Assembly (NCBI GenBank): GCA_024663395.1
Contig: JANFAH010000015.1
Location: forward strand, 1,240,001 to 1,304,000
Direction of reading: 5' to 3'
Length of the DNA: 64,000 nucleotides
Origin: Pisolithus tinctorius
Taxonomy: Eukaryota; Basidiomycota; Agaricomycetes; Boletales; Pisolithaceae
In this document: one piece after another, positions 35,185 to 46,866 of the stretch
How the letters are laid out: every line of letters begins with the position of its first letter
How positions within the stretch are numbered: the stretch's first letter is position 1
Made by a program: the position numbers and the translations under genes
The notes under the pieces: model-generated
The model's input: the letters and a program-made list of their open reading frames with translations, nothing else
Database searches by the model: none
Told to the model about the DNA's origin: nothing

Positions 35185-36778
35185 CGTCGCTCCCTGCTCG
35201 TCCCAGGACCCCCTCGAGGGCGACGCGTACGTGCTGTCGGAGTTCAAAGTGCGAACGGGCCGGGCGGGCCGAAAGCATCTGTGGACCTGTGGACAGCCGC
35301 CGGTCATTAAGTCCAGCCTTATACATGGATATAGCTTTACATAGCTTTTCAACGTTTATATAAAGCAGTGACAAAGGTGAACCAAAGCAAGGCCAATGGA
35401 AAATCAAGGAATATCAAGGAATGAGGCCAGTAATGATGGTAATCGCATCATCACGGGTCTTCTTGGAAAGGTTTTCGGGTCACTGCGACAAGAACGATCC
35501 GAGGAGATCTCTGTACAACGTATGGTCTCGACTTGCAGCCCCCCGTCGATTACCCAAGTACGCACTGACGTTCCGTACCATCCATGATTAGCCATTCTAT
35601 CATTTACCAATCGTGAAAAATTTAGTTCACGCTCCTTCCGCCGCCCAAAGTTGCACGCTGTTTATCCGTCACCTCTGATGGCCAGGAAACAACAAGGAAT
35701 TCGATGAATCAGGTGGTAGACGGGTCGTCGGGTCGTCTTCTGTTGACGTCGTGACACGTAGCTACTTCTCTCCTACGTCCAATGCCTCAGTCATCACAAG
35801 AAAGCCTCGAGTTCTCTCTTCTACGCCTCGGACAATGGCTCTAGGGTGAACCTGATCCACCCCTGCGTACCATTAGGCGTGCCCAAGGGCTTCACCATTT
35901 ACAGCGCCCCTATCCGGGGTTCGTTACTGTGCCCAATGCCACAAACGATGATGGTCAGAATCATCTCGCGGTGCTTGACCTACCTGTCATGAGCGAAGTA
36001 AAACCGTGATTTAATCGACCCACTTGCGATGAGCACGGGCGGTGGTGGATCTCTCTCTCCCATGAACAAGGGAGGGACTGGTTTCCGTCTGGCCACCCTC
36101 ATGCATAGCCCCCGTACCGAACTGTTCTCTCAAGTACGAAGTCCACGTGTTTCATCTTTGCCTTGACAGTCTTCTCCTGTTGGTTTTAGTGAATCAGGAG
36201 CTATGGCGTGAAGGTGTTTTACCATGCTCCCAACTTCCAGCAAGCGCTCAATGCACCCTTTTTCGACCTGTTCTTGCTATCCCTGGTTTCCGTCCTTGGG
36301 GTGCTATTGTCTCCGACTAGAGATGCGTATACCTTTGTTGTGAATTGCATGGGACCCCTGTTTTTCCCTCCCCTCATATCTCTTACCCCCTTTGTTATCT
36401 TCTATCCATCTAGCGGGTTTGAGGTCGACAAGCATTTACCCTGTCATGTAAGTAACGTAAACTAGTACACAACGTGTCTTTAGTTGGCACGTCGTAATGT
36501 CTATGATGATTGGACTGGCCGGAGTACTGTACTGGTTCTTGTGGTTCCACTAGTTACCACGGAAGACCTTCCTTCCATCTCCTAGCTTTGTCTCTTTTTG
36601 ATATGCTGTACCATCTACCTTGCTGTGTTTACCAGTGTTTGTACCGTCGGCCAATCTGTTTGCCGAAGCAAGCCGAATTCCGAAGCACGCTTCACAGGAT
36701 CATGTCCGCAGGAATACATTGTTCCTTGGCCTGAATGCAACCCAGGCGTTCCACACTCCCATCGATAGCTCATTGCGT
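35185..36778. other. Intergenic stretch with fragmentary frames
   Basis: It contains a plus-strand frame (35782-36009) broken by one TAG at codon 21, whose second half is open: GEPDPPLRTIRRAQGLHHLQ... VTVPNATNDDGQNHLAVLDL. A hydrophobic frame also lies at 36208-36465. These could be pieces of a decayed or unrecognised membrane-protein gene, but no splice solution was convincing. The end of this stretch is the 5' region of the carrier gene. Confidence 0.4.
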
Positions 36779-37980
36779 ATGGAAGCACTCCAGGATACCC
36801 TCACCCAGTGGGATGATACGCGTCCCTCGTCTTCGAATGTTTTTCGCGCAATCAAGGACATAGCGTTTGGTAGCGTATGTTCTCTTAAAATGCCTCTTTA
36901 GTGGTGCAACAATCATAATACTGGCCAGATTGCGGGGATGGTTTCCAAAGTATTCGAGCACCCTTTTGATCTCATCAAAGTAAGGCTCCAGTCCCAGGTA
37001 CTGGATCCAACCGCGCGCTTCAACGGACCCATAGATTGTCTGGTGCGAACGTGGCATAACGAGGGCGTACGGGGGCTCTATCGCGTGAGTTTCTTTTTAA
37101 CCCCTGCTTTTCCTGTATTCAACCAATGCTCAGGGACTCCCTGCTCCTGTCGTTGGAGCAATGGCAGAGAACGCGACGTTGTTCCTTTCATACAACGAAC
37201 TTCAAAATTTGCTACGGCGGCTGAACCCTCATCCCTTGTCCCGGGACCCTACCCTTTTACAACTTGCCCTTTCAGGCGCAGGCGCAGGCGCCATCACCAG
37301 TTTTGTCCTGTGTGTAAGGAATCCAGCTCGATATGCGTTGACTTACATGCTCGCCCAGGACACCTATCGAACTCGTCAAATGTAAAATGCAGGTTCAAAT
37401 GCTAGTGCTGGATAGACCCGCCGCCATACTCTCGGCATCTGCGAGTTATACAACAGTCGCGACATCAGGAGTTACATCTATGACGAGGAATGCTTTACCT
37501 GGTCCGATATCCGTCCTCGTGTCGGTCATCCGGAAAACCGGCTTACGCGGGCTTTGGCTCGGCCAGACGGGCACGCTTATCCGAGAGACAGGCGGGGGTG
37601 CAGTGTGGTTTGCATGCAAAGAGTTCGTGGGGATTCAGCTCATCCAACGTCGTGCAAAATCACATGGAGTGCAGCTCGAAAGGAAAGACATCCTTCCCTG
37701 GGAGTCAGCTATTGCGGGAGCATGCGCTGGCGGGGCGTACAATTTATCTCTCTTCCCAGCTGACACAGTGAAGAGCATCATGCAGACAGAGGAGGAGTTG
37801 CGCCCGCGTGGTAAAGGTGTTCCGGCCCCCACTTTCCTCGGCACGGCCAGGGAGATGTACAAAGCTCAGGGCATAAGAGGTTTCTATGCGGGATGCGGGA
37901 TTACGGTTGCGAGGTCGATACCCAGCAGTGCTATTATATTTCTGATATACGATGGGCTGAGTAGACGCTTCGCCCTCTAG
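36779..37980 (+). CDS. ORT1: Mitochondrial carrier, ornithine/basic amino acid type
   Basis: This is an inner-membrane carrier of the SLC25 family, predicted to exchange ornithine or other basic amino acids for arginine and urea metabolism. It starts MEALQDTLTQWDDTRPSSSN and DIAFGSIAGMVSKVFEHPFD. The three signature repeats are visible: HPFDLIKVRLQ, TPIELVKCKMQ (across an intron) and FPADTVKSIMQ. Repeat halves GLYRGLPAPVVGAMAENATL and GLRGLWLGQTGTLIRETGGG follow the ORT1/AMC pattern, as does GFYAGCGITVARSIPSSAII near the C-terminus. A 30-residue Ser/Thr-rich insertion (AILSASASYTTVATSGVTSM) sits in the second repeat. It ends SRRFAL at 37980, only 112 bp before the RRF start. The substrate is inferred from sequence pattern only. 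Confidence 0.85.
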
Positions 37981-38092
37981 CACGGGCATCGATTTTATAG
38001 ACATCATTGTGACGTCGCGTGTCCTGTCAGGCTCGCATTACTATTTTGGTAGCTACATACAACACGGATGTCTCTGCACCCAGCTGCACTCC

Positions 38093-39001
38093 ATGTCTTT
38101 GACTTTTCTTCGCCAGCTCTTTTGTCGCTCAACACCAATTTCGTTTTATCTCAACAGTTCATATGAAGTTGGCTTGAGACGGACAGCGCCATCTATAGCC
38201 CTCGGTCGCCGGTATGCATCCAAGTCCAAGATAAAATCCACTGCCGAGCTAGTCCCGGGCTCGCGGCAACTCCTAACCACGGAGGAGGCGCGCTCTGAAT
38301 ACCAAAAAGCAGAAACGAAGATGTCTTCCACGGTCGAATGGTATCGGAAAGAGGTGGCCGCCTTCGAGAACCGAGCGAGCGGCCGCGTAACGCCCAGTTT
38401 GCTTGCTCCTGTAAGAGTGGAGGTTCATGGAAAAGGCAACGACCCCGTCAAATTGGAAGAAATCGCCACAGTTGGTGTAAAGGATGGTTCAATGTTAATC
38501 GTGACGGTATTCGACGAAAATGTGCGTCGATGGTTCTCGGTGCACGGAAGCCCTTGTCCTTCATTGACGAGTTAATAGAATATGAAAGCTGTCGAACAGG
38601 CAATATACAATGCCAAGTTACCTGGGGTCGTTCCTCAGAGACAGGACACCCGCACCATCAAAATTCCCATACCCAGGTAAGTCGGTCTTCCCTTCTGCCA
38701 CCCTACGTATCACTGACCAACCTTCGGAGGCCCACGGTGGAAGCGCGGACAGCTCTCGTCTCAAATGCACAACGCCTAGCAGAGGATGCCCGGGTTCAGA
38801 TAAGGCGCGTTCATCAAGCTAGCGTTAAGAAAGGCAAATACGAGAAGCATTCTGTCGAAATCGACGAGGTTCGTCCGCAGTTGTTGGGCTTGCCGTGGTG
38901 ACAGCGTGTTGAGTTTGCCCTAGTTCCGAAGACTGGCTGATAAGAACGTCGCGGAGGTAGACAAGATCTTGGCGCATATGAAAAAGACAGGGTCCCGATA
39001 G
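38093..39001 (+). CDS. RRF1: Mitochondrial ribosome recycling factor
   Basis: This factor splits mitochondrial ribosomes after termination, with mitochondrial EF-G2. The N-terminus MSLTFLRQLFCRSTPISFYL and a stretch rich in Arg and Ser form a likely mitochondrial targeting sequence, ending near RRYASKSK. The RRF fold follows: SSTVEWYRKEVAAFENRASG, RVTPSLLAPVRVEVHGKGND, LEEIATVGVKDGSMLIVTVF, MKAVEQAIYNAKLPGVVPQR, IKIPIPR, TVEARTALVSNAQRLAEDAR, IRRVHQASVKK and, after the last intron, FRRLADKNVAEVDKILAHMK. The stop is at 38999-39001. Four exons are read. A longer start at 38009 is open, but 38093 gives the better presequence. Confidence 0.92.
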
Positions 39002-40651
39002 ACTAGACACATACGTTCTGGCATGGGTCAACCAGAACAGTGGCTGGTTTCTATCTGGCAACCCTGACCAATACTGGTAGCACCTTTTCCACTTTACGGT
39101 GCCCATAACTGAAATACTGCGGGCTGACCACTAGAATGGCTTCATCCTCACAAATCCAAGCCTAACGGCAGCATTACTCTCAGGCGTATCTCAGCTTTCC
39201 GATCTGGTACGTGCGCCACAGTGAAGTTAATACGGCATAGTCTGGGTTTTTGTACTTGTCATGGGTCACGCGGCAGGCGTACACGCATTATCGCTCTAAC
39301 GAGATGATCCGAGGCGACTCCAACCAATGGCGTATCTATCGCACATTCAAATTCGTCGTCTTCTCTATGTATAACGCGTCCCTGTCGAATCTGGTGTATT
39401 TGTCCTGAAAACCCACGGACTGAGCCCACTTCTTGGTTCTCGAAATTTTAAAAACAGGAAAGATTCCATCTCCTTCCGACAATTATTCAGGACTCGCTGG
39501 CATCGAAACTAAAGTCCCCTCGCCGCCCCAATTTTTGCCTTCATTTACCCAATCCTGTTGCAAGTGTTTGATGTCCGGTAGAGGGTTGAGCAGTGAAGAG
39601 AATGCAGAAGCTGATGGTGCGATGGGTAGCTTCCGTCCACACGGGGGCGTAATAGAATCCCCCTGATGACCGCGCCCAAGTTCAACCTAATGGTACCATC
39701 GATCGCCAAGACCACTTCCCCAATGTCCCTTTCCCCACATATCTGGCAATAAGATGAACCCCCCATTGCGCAATGCCGGACAGCCAGAGTTCCTTCCGGA
39801 TCGTGGTCTACAAATCGCGAGCCACGGTAGCCAGCCTCGTCTGTAATGCTGAGTTCAGCTCAGTCAGTATACAACATGACCTGAGTCCGCCCTCTCCTTT
39901 GGTCTACTAGACGGCAGCACTGAAGGTGGATATCGGGTGATCTAATAATAACGCAATCCCAGAGACGACTTCTGGTTTTACCCTCGTAATTGAGCTGATG
40001 ACAATGACAAGCTCCGTAGTGGAGTCATGATTTTCACCGTCGGCAGATGTCTAGCACGCTGGTTTTCTAGAACAATTCTATTACCCACTCGATACAACAA
40101 ACTCGGCGAAATACACTGCTTGATCCTTGCCACTGTTTTAGCGCTTAAAATGCAGAACCTATTCTGTATTCCCCTGCAGGAAGACAGCCAGAAAACGCAT
40201 AAATCATTGTGGTAGTCGTGTACATACACGCACGAACCGATTGCTAAAGATATACTGTTGTCGGAAGAAGGAACTGAGGGGTGAGTGGGTGTGTGCGTTC
40301 GTAGGTGAATGAGTGTGAATGGAACGAGACGGATGAACAAAAAATTGTGTATAAACTCAGGAGATGCCTTACGGTTATTCCCTGCGGCACGTAAAGAATC
40401 GAAAAGATGCGGAGAAGCCGCTAATGATACATCCAAAGCCCCGAATATGAGATCCAAGCCCAAACTAACGAGAACAGCAACACAAGAAATAAAACACGAA
40501 GAAAATATATCAATAGCGTGACAGCATGGGGGAATAACACACCACGAGCAGACAATACGCAGACCGGATCGCCACCAGCGATATTGACGTGTCAGAGACA
40601 CCAGAACACCTCCAGGAGCTTGGAGCGTTTGGATATCCAGGGAAAAATAGA
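39002..40651. other. Intergenic stretch between convergent genes
   Basis: About 1.65 kb lies between the RRF gene (+) and the kinase gene (-). Short frames on both strands (for example 39433-39666 and 39545-39766) are not supported by any domain or splice pattern. No repeats are seen. Confidence 0.45.
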
Positions 40652-43054
40652 TCATCCTCGGCCATATCCATACCCAACACTTCGGCTTCTCCCACTCCCG
40701 CTTCGAGGTATGGGAATCGGGGCGACGCTTGGCTCTCGCAAAAACCTAAACTCACACCTTGAAGTGCGCTTATCTTGGCTTGGCCCTTGCACGAGAGTCG
40801 ACTCATCCAGAGGTAATCGCGTACCTGGCCGGTTGTCCATCCCAACACTGATGTGAGACGACGAAGGACTCCTCGGCGGGGCGCTATCGGACCTCTTGCC
40901 ACTCTTCGCTGTATTTGTCGCCGTACCGCGTGCTCCAGCACCAGCTATTAGACGTAACTCCTCAATGGCGGGCCTACACTGCATCGACATGACACCTCTC
41001 ACGGGAGCGTCTGCCATCCCCAATCCCAAGCCCAAGCCTAAAATATCCTCCACAGCATCCCCGTCCTCACCTGCATTCGCAGACTGCGTGTCAAGCAACC
41101 CTTGAGGCAGGGGTCCACAAGCGCCCTTTCTCCCGTTCTTGCACACCATCCTCCTCCCTCTCTCTTCCTCTCCAAACAATGCACTACCATGGCTCAGTCT
41201 CACCGATCTATCCAACTCCAGTCCAGGAACCCTCCCGATCACCGGCGACGATGTTGACCCGTTACTGAACACTGATTGACTCAGCTCGTGGAGGGCGGAG
41301 TCTGGAGAAAGTAGTTGCAATCTAGGTGGACGGGAGACGCTCCGACTCGCGCTTCGTGTGGAGAGGGAACTGGTAGAAGTGGCGCTGGTAGCAGTCGATA
41401 CGCAGGAAAGTGATCTTCGAGAGCGAGATCTGCTTCCATATGTGCGGTGGGTAACGTGATTGTGATCGTCATCACGTTGGACTTCAGCTTCTTCGTCGTC
41501 ACATTCTTGTTGGACTTCGACCTGACGATGGCGTGGTGAACGCGATAGCCGCGAATGTTCCCGCGACCTCGACAACTGATAATCCGTGAACTCGTATTCC
41601 TCAACTATGTCACATCGTCGACGTGAAGATAACGATAATGCGGTGGACGTCGGTTCATCGTCCATTTCGTCTCCCCATCCAATTCCCCACGCCGCATCGT
41701 CTACCATGGAGATGGTCCAACGACGGGTTACGGATCGTTCGAGACATCCTCTCAATACGCGCTCTGCACCTCGCCCGATGCCTTCTGGCATATCAAACGC
41801 ACCTGTAGAAAGGACGCAAAAGACGGTAAAAAAGGGACAGAAAAAGAAGTGAGGAGGCTCACCGTGCAGAATCTTCATCGTCAGTCTTGGCTCGAAGGGA
41901 TCAGAGAAGGGTAGGCGACCCGTGAGGAGAACGTAGAGCAGCACTCCTAGTGCCCACATATCTTGAGCGGGATGAGCGCGGACATGCCTCCCTTGCGTAG
42001 GAGAAAGCAATTCGGGTGCAACGTAAGGTAATGATCCGGCGGGGAAGGCATGGGCTGGATGGACGGGCACCTGCGGCCCATCGCCGAGAGGCGTGGACGT
42101 TCTGTGCCGGCGTGCATGGTGACGAACGATAGTTGCATGGGAAGGAAGCGAATCCTTTACTTTTCGCCTGGAGTAAGATATAGTTGATCGATGGCGGTGC
42201 ACCGCAGCAGGGTCAAAAGCATCATCTTCGTCCGGTTCGCCAATCTTCCTTGCTAATCCGAAATCGCCAATGCGGCATACGCCCATTTCGTCCACGAGGA
42301 CGTTTTCGAGTTTGATATCGCAATGCACGTAGTCTGCTACTTGGTGTAGGTAGCGTACTCCTCTGACGACCTGGCGGAACATCATTCCCACATCGTCGTG
42401 AGGCAAGCCAGGGGTTCCCTGTCGTTTGAGTATATCAAACAAGGAGCCGGCGGGACAAAACAAAGTGACGAAGAAATCTGCATAAGCAGTGTGTTCGAAG
42501 GTGAAGAGAGGCAGGATATGTTCGTGACTGAGGGAAGACCACACTCTGGTCTCGTGGTTTAGGCGTTTACGAGCCAAGTCAGGATTGTTCTGACGTTGTA
42601 ACTCTGAGTGCTTTACGATTTTGATGGCGACGATGCCACCGGAAGGGGAAGAAGCACGCCTGATGGTGGAGAAGCTTCCATAACCAATTACGGGGCCGAG
42701 TACGTAACCTGCGACAGACTCGCCTTCGTCATCTGGTAGGCGGGTATGAGAGGTGGGTGGACTGAACGCAGAAAGGAAGAGAGCCGCTGGTGAGAGCGAA
42801 TCGGTGGATGTCGCGAGAGGGAGGTGGTGGGTGGAACGGGGTGGCCCTGGATCACCTTGCGTGTGGAAGGCAAGATCCGAGGGAGGAGAATCGTCAACAG
42901 GGATGTCGTACGGGTCACCCTGGTGTCTGAATACATCAGGGAGTGTTGTCCATCGTTCCGGGTGGTAAGGGTCGTTGTGGTGGTAGCCTGTGAGGGGCTG
43001 TTCTGTGATGTGGTATCCTGGATGGGCGTCGAGGATGTGAGTAGGGAAGCTCAT
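40652..43054 (-). CDS. Serine/threonine protein kinase with long disordered C-terminal tail
   Basis: About 780 residues after removing one intron. The start MSFPTHILDAHPGYHITEQP (43054) is preferred over the open upstream ATG at 43207, whose extension is His/Tyr/Thr low complexity like a 5' leader. The kinase domain spans about residues 117-430. It has the Gly-rich loop IGYGSFSTIRRA, the VAIK lysine near 145, HCDIKLENVLVD (catalytic loop, 244-255), DFGLA (264) and APE (346). HCD replaces the usual HRD, and the DFG-APE segment is about 80 residues because of a basic His/Arg/Ser insertion. The tail is rich in Ser/Arg (RSRSRRSLSC, SARSVSR-like) and Gly/Leu repeats. A 60-nt intron (41803-41862) keeps the frame open. 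The domain text fits CAMK-like fungal kinases; the specific pathway is unknown. Confidence 0.85.
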   Translation of the reverse strand: MSFPTHILDAHPGYHITEQPLTGYHHNDPYHPERWTTLPDVFRHQGDPYDIPVDDSPPSDLAFHTQGDPGPPRSTHHLPLATSTDSLSPAALFLSAFSPPTSHTRLPDDEGESVAGYVLGPVIGYGSFSTIRRASSPSGGIVAIKIVKHSELQRQNNPDLARKRLNHETRVWSSLSHEHILPLFTFEHTAYADFFVTLFCPAGSLFDILKRQGTPGLPHDDVGMMFRQVVRGVRYLHQVADYVHCDIKLENVLVDEMGVCRIGDFGLARKIGEPDEDDAFDPAAVHRHRSTISYSRRKVKDSLPSHATIVRHHARRHRTSTPLGDGPQVPVHPAHAFPAGSLPYVAPELLSPTQGRHVRAHPAQDMWALGVLLYVLLTGRLPFSDPFEPRLTMKILHGEPPHFFFCPFFTVFCVLSTGAFDMPEGIGRGAERVLRGCLERSVTRRWTISMVDDAAWGIGWGDEMDDEPTSTALSLSSRRRCDIVEEYEFTDYQLSRSREHSRLSRSPRHRQVEVQQECDDEEAEVQRDDDHNHVTHRTYGSRSRSRRSLSCVSTATSATSTSSLSTRSASRSVSRPPRLQLLSPDSALHELSQSVFSNGSTSSPVIGRVPGLELDRSVRLSHGSALFGEEERGRRMVCKNGRKGACGPLPQGLLDTQSANAGEDGDAVEDILGLGLGLGMADAPVRGVMSMQCRPAIEELRLIAGAGARGTATNTAKSGKRSDSAPPRSPSSSHISVGMDNRPGTRLPLDESTLVQGPSQDKRTSRCEFRFLREPSVAPIPIPRSGSGRSRSVGYGYGRG

Positions 43055-44690
43055 GACAAGGAATGGAGATATGGACTGTGAATTACTGTCAAGTGGGAGG
43101 TCGATTGTGTTGGGTGTGGTATATATTGTATAATATCGGATGATGTGATGATGATGATGATTGGAAAGAAGAGAGGCTGAAAAAAAGGGCCAAGGGGGTA
43201 TGAGCACAATGAGCGTGGGAAATTAGGCACTCGGGGTACCGGAGTGGGAATTTGTTAATCCAAAAATGGAAAGCGACGGGCCGGAATTGGATATTTCCGC
43301 CCCTTTGATCAGTACTGATGGATGCCAGCAAAGACCTCCTGCAGGTCAACACGGAACTTGCCAATGGCCTCACCCCCATCCTCATGTTTCCGCTAGCAGT
43401 GCTATATACGACTCCAGGCCACGCAATCCGATCTGCTACCCGATGATGGGTGTTGTCGAGTCGAATGTTCATCAGGTGACCAAACGTCCTCCAAACTCAA
43501 TTTCAACTGGAAGTCGACCGAATTTCATTTCAGTTCAATAAACACCGGCACGGCGTGCTCGAAAACGCCGGCACTAGTTTGCCCCCTGCCGCCATTGTCC
43601 TGGGTAGATTTGCTGCTCGTCAGCACACATGTTCACATCTCTGACTTCAGCGCTGATCGCCTCGCCCATACTGCGCAAACCGCGGCAGAACAAATCTAGG
43701 CACAACGTACTATAGCAAATCTGAAACGTCCTACTTCATCCGCAGCTTCCATCCACCACGTAGCAGTGCTTTGCCTCAATAACTCTCATCGAGATCCTTT
43801 GTTTGTATCCCCCTCTGTGCTACGGTATCTTCCAACGCCAGGACAAATGCACCCAACCCTGCATATTACCGACCAGCATGGAAGCTGACATACATATCTC
43901 CACTGGCAGTGACAATAGAGCGCTCTGGTGGATTTGACGATACCCTTTTCATAACAGCCTCAAGTCTTCACCTAGTCCAGGCCACGCTTCTGCGTAGATT
44001 CGGAGTAAAGGTGAAGCTACTCGTCAAGTGACCAGGTGTCTTCGTTTATCGAAATTGGCAAGCCTAACCCTAGTATTTTGGAGTTATCCAACTCAACACA
44101 CTGCCGCGTGAACCGCCGTGCTCGGAACTACCGGTCTCACAAATATCGAACCCGGCGTGTCCCCCGCCATCGCACCGGTCGACATCAACCATTTCCACCG
44201 ACTCTCACAACTTACTGCCCTAGCAGTGCGATGTCAAAAGCTTTACATTGCGGTTATCGCCGATGGCGCCGCTCGCCCAGCCTAGATTACCTAGCAGAAC
44301 AGATCCAGTACCCCCCCGAGCAGAACGCACAAGTTGATCTAGAGATCGGAAATATCCTACCTCATCTGCAACCCTCGGGATAGGCCTTAGCAGTAACGTT
44401 GTAATATCTCTTCCTGAATCACTCTGATTGTGTCCGCCTTTACGATATGGTATTAATGTAAGAAACGCGACCGAGCAACGAACGTATGCTGCACTTCCAC
44501 AGGCTGGTAGGTATATGTCCGCGCGAACCCGTCCCGGTTACAGAGAATAAAGGGGAAAATAAGAAGGGGGGAGGAAATGCCCTACGTGTCGATGGAAGCT
44601 TTACTGAAGAGGGTTGAGGGTAAGCAAGCCCACACCAAGCACCGGAGCTTCAATATCAACGGACCTCCGTTTGCCAGCCCATACCGTAAA
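43055..44690. other. Intergenic stretch
   Basis: It holds the upstream region of the kinase gene (CA/GT- and AT-rich leader near 43100-43180), then about 1.4 kb with no recognised gene. A frame at 44036-44383 has no family resemblance. Confidence 0.45.
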
Positions 44691-45619
44691 TCACATGAAC
44701 GCTGACCCAAGACCGATGCTCCACACGAACACCACCAACCCACTCAGCCATACCCCACTTCCGCCACCACCTAATCTCCGCGGCTCACCGGAATTCGATC
44801 TCTCGACTAGTATTTCCCCTTGTTCCAAACTTCTCTTCTTTGTCGTCGTACTGGCGGCCGACACGTTCCTCAACGCCTGCGTCGGTAACATATTCGGGGA
44901 AGTTGATAGTTGGGCCATAGGTGGAAGTGGTGACCCATCGAACTGATAAAGCTGTAACATATACCCCAACGTCGGATCTTGATAAATCGACCACTGGACA
45001 TACAACTCCGTATCGTTGTAGGTTTCCATGAAGTTGGAGATCGCTGCACAGGGATCTTGAATTTGTTGATATCCATCCCCGAATGGGGTCATGGTGATCG
45101 ACCCATTAGAAACGAGCTCGTAGGTCCCGTGACACCAGTTCATTACACCAGTGATACAGTTTGGGGATGTGCCTGCACGAAATACAAAGTGCACATTTCA
45201 GTGCTCCTGAGGAACATATTTTAGGGGAAGAAAGAAAACTGACCATTTCCATTCATCCGGTAACGCGCAATCTCGTAGTAACCGTCGCTAGTGCTACACA
45301 GGCGCACTTAGCAAAACCTCAACCAAAAGAGGTTGCGAATCACGCTCACAAGGAATACGACATTCCTGTCGTTTTGGGATAGATGAAGGACATGTTGGCC
45401 GGTTGCGCGAATCCCTGTCCATAAATCACACCATGAGGACCACCCACACAGACAACAAAAACAACTGACAGCGCCAGTGACGACATTCTGACTACCGGAT
45501 GACCATGTTCCGTAGATGGTCGTCACATTATGTTGCAAGGTGTATTGGATATCCTGAGCGAGCACAGGAAGGGGCAAAAAGACGAGGAGCGGGAGAGAAA
45601 GAAGTACGGGCATCATCAT
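44691..45619 (-). CDS. ROT1: ROT1-like ER chaperone
   Basis: This is an essential ER membrane protein in yeast that helps fold other secretory proteins and affects beta-1,6-glucan and N-/O-glycosylation. MMMPVLLSLPLLVFLPLPVL is a signal peptide, then QDIQYTLQHNVTTIYGTWSS, GFAQPANMSFIYPKTTGMSY, SDGYYEIARYRMNGNGTSPN, CITGVMNWCHGTYELVSNGS and MTPFGDGYQQIQDPCA, all characteristic of ROT1. YVQWSIYQDPTLGYMLQLYQ and FDGSPLPPMAQLS follow. After a Ser/Thr linker the C-terminus has a hydrophobic span (VWLSGLVVFVWSIGL). Three introns fit perfect GT-AG joins. N-glycosylation sequons (NVT, NMS, NGS) are present. Confidence 0.92.
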
Positions 45620-45856
45620 GTTGAATGCGAATCGAGGAATGAGCGGAGTCTCGTTTGTATTGTATTGACTTTGTCGTTCTGGCGGACGCCGTCTGGTCTT
45701 GAAAGGACTGAACTCGCTACGACACCGACGACTGCGCTGCGGTTGTGAAGCGGGGAGGCAAGGGAGTGAAGGAGAATTGTTTGGTTCTGTTTGGGCGCTC
45801 TTTTGTGGAGTCTTCATGCAGTGAAGCAACTCGCTTTCCATTTACAGTCTAAACGA

Positions 45857-46866
45857 CTAATCCTTCTTAAGCTCTCTGCGAACAACGAATATGCGCTCGC
45901 CGTCCTCTGATATCGTCAACTCCTGCACACCCTTCACACCCTCCAGCCCCTGCAGACCCCGTCCTTTCCCAAGAATGATATACATTTCCAGCCCGTCTCC
46001 AACCTCAATGTGCCTCTCCGTCGCACTCGTGAACGAATCAATGACAAGCGCGAGTACTGCCTGTAGTGGCAAGTGTGTTGGATGAGACATTCCCGGTGCA
46101 GGCTGTTGGTTCTTGAAGTAGATCTATACCACACAAACATGTAAACCACAAAACGATTGCATGATGAGAATCAGACGTACCTGGTTATCCAGGAAGGGTT
46201 GTAGGAGGGACTGAGCTGGTCCTGCCGCGCGGCAAGTCTCGCGCTCGTAGGAACCTACAGGGTCGAAGGAGTACACTGCGCCCGAGCCTATACAATTTAC
46301 GGAGTCTCTAAACATACGGACAGAATTGAAGACTGTCAACGTCGACGTACCATCCTCCTCGATACCTCCCAAAATATTATACACGTAGTATGGGAAAAAC
46401 CTGCGAGAATACAACATCGTTTGGATCAACCGCGCAATCGATCGAAGAGGCATATCCTTTGCATGAGCGTGTCGGTACCACTAACCGCACCAGCCAAGCG
46501 TGAGCCAGAAGGGACCAGATGGCCACGGAAGACAAGACACACCTCGAGACGCTGCTTTACTTTCTTGACGAACATGTTTCCGTCCGCTGCAAACCCATTC
46601 ACAGCCAATACTGCACGATCCGTCCTGAGCCACACAGCGGCGAAAACAGCACATGCGAAGAAGCATCAGTCAATCACAAACCTCAACAACCGCCCCTCCA
46701 TGAAAGAGATCCCGGATACTTACAATCGAAATACCTTGGGCGCATACCGCGTCTGGATATTGTAACCCTCGCTCTGGCGCGTGTCACCTGCTACAACGCT
46801 AAAATCTGCACCAGCGATGGCAAGGATTGTACCGCCATTCTGGGTGTACGGGTTGAACGACGACAT
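45857..46866 (-). CDS. PRE7: 20S proteasome subunit beta type-6 (yeast Pre7, mammalian PSMB1)
   Basis: This is a non-catalytic beta-ring subunit of the 20S core. The spliced product starts [40 protein letters not shown] and YAPKVF, with no catalytic Thr1, as expected for this subunit. Then come [87 protein letters not shown] and [11 protein letters not shown], and the C-terminal exon with [20 protein letters not shown]. The stop is at 45857-45859. About five introns are present. It is divergent from HIS1 across a 473-bp shared upstream region. Confidence 0.92.

Noticed and set aside
43055..43207. N-terminal extension of the kinase (MLIPPWPFF...)
   Set aside because: The text is His/Tyr/Thr low complexity derived from microsatellite-like TGATGATGATG leader DNA; the MSFPTHIL start is more plausible.
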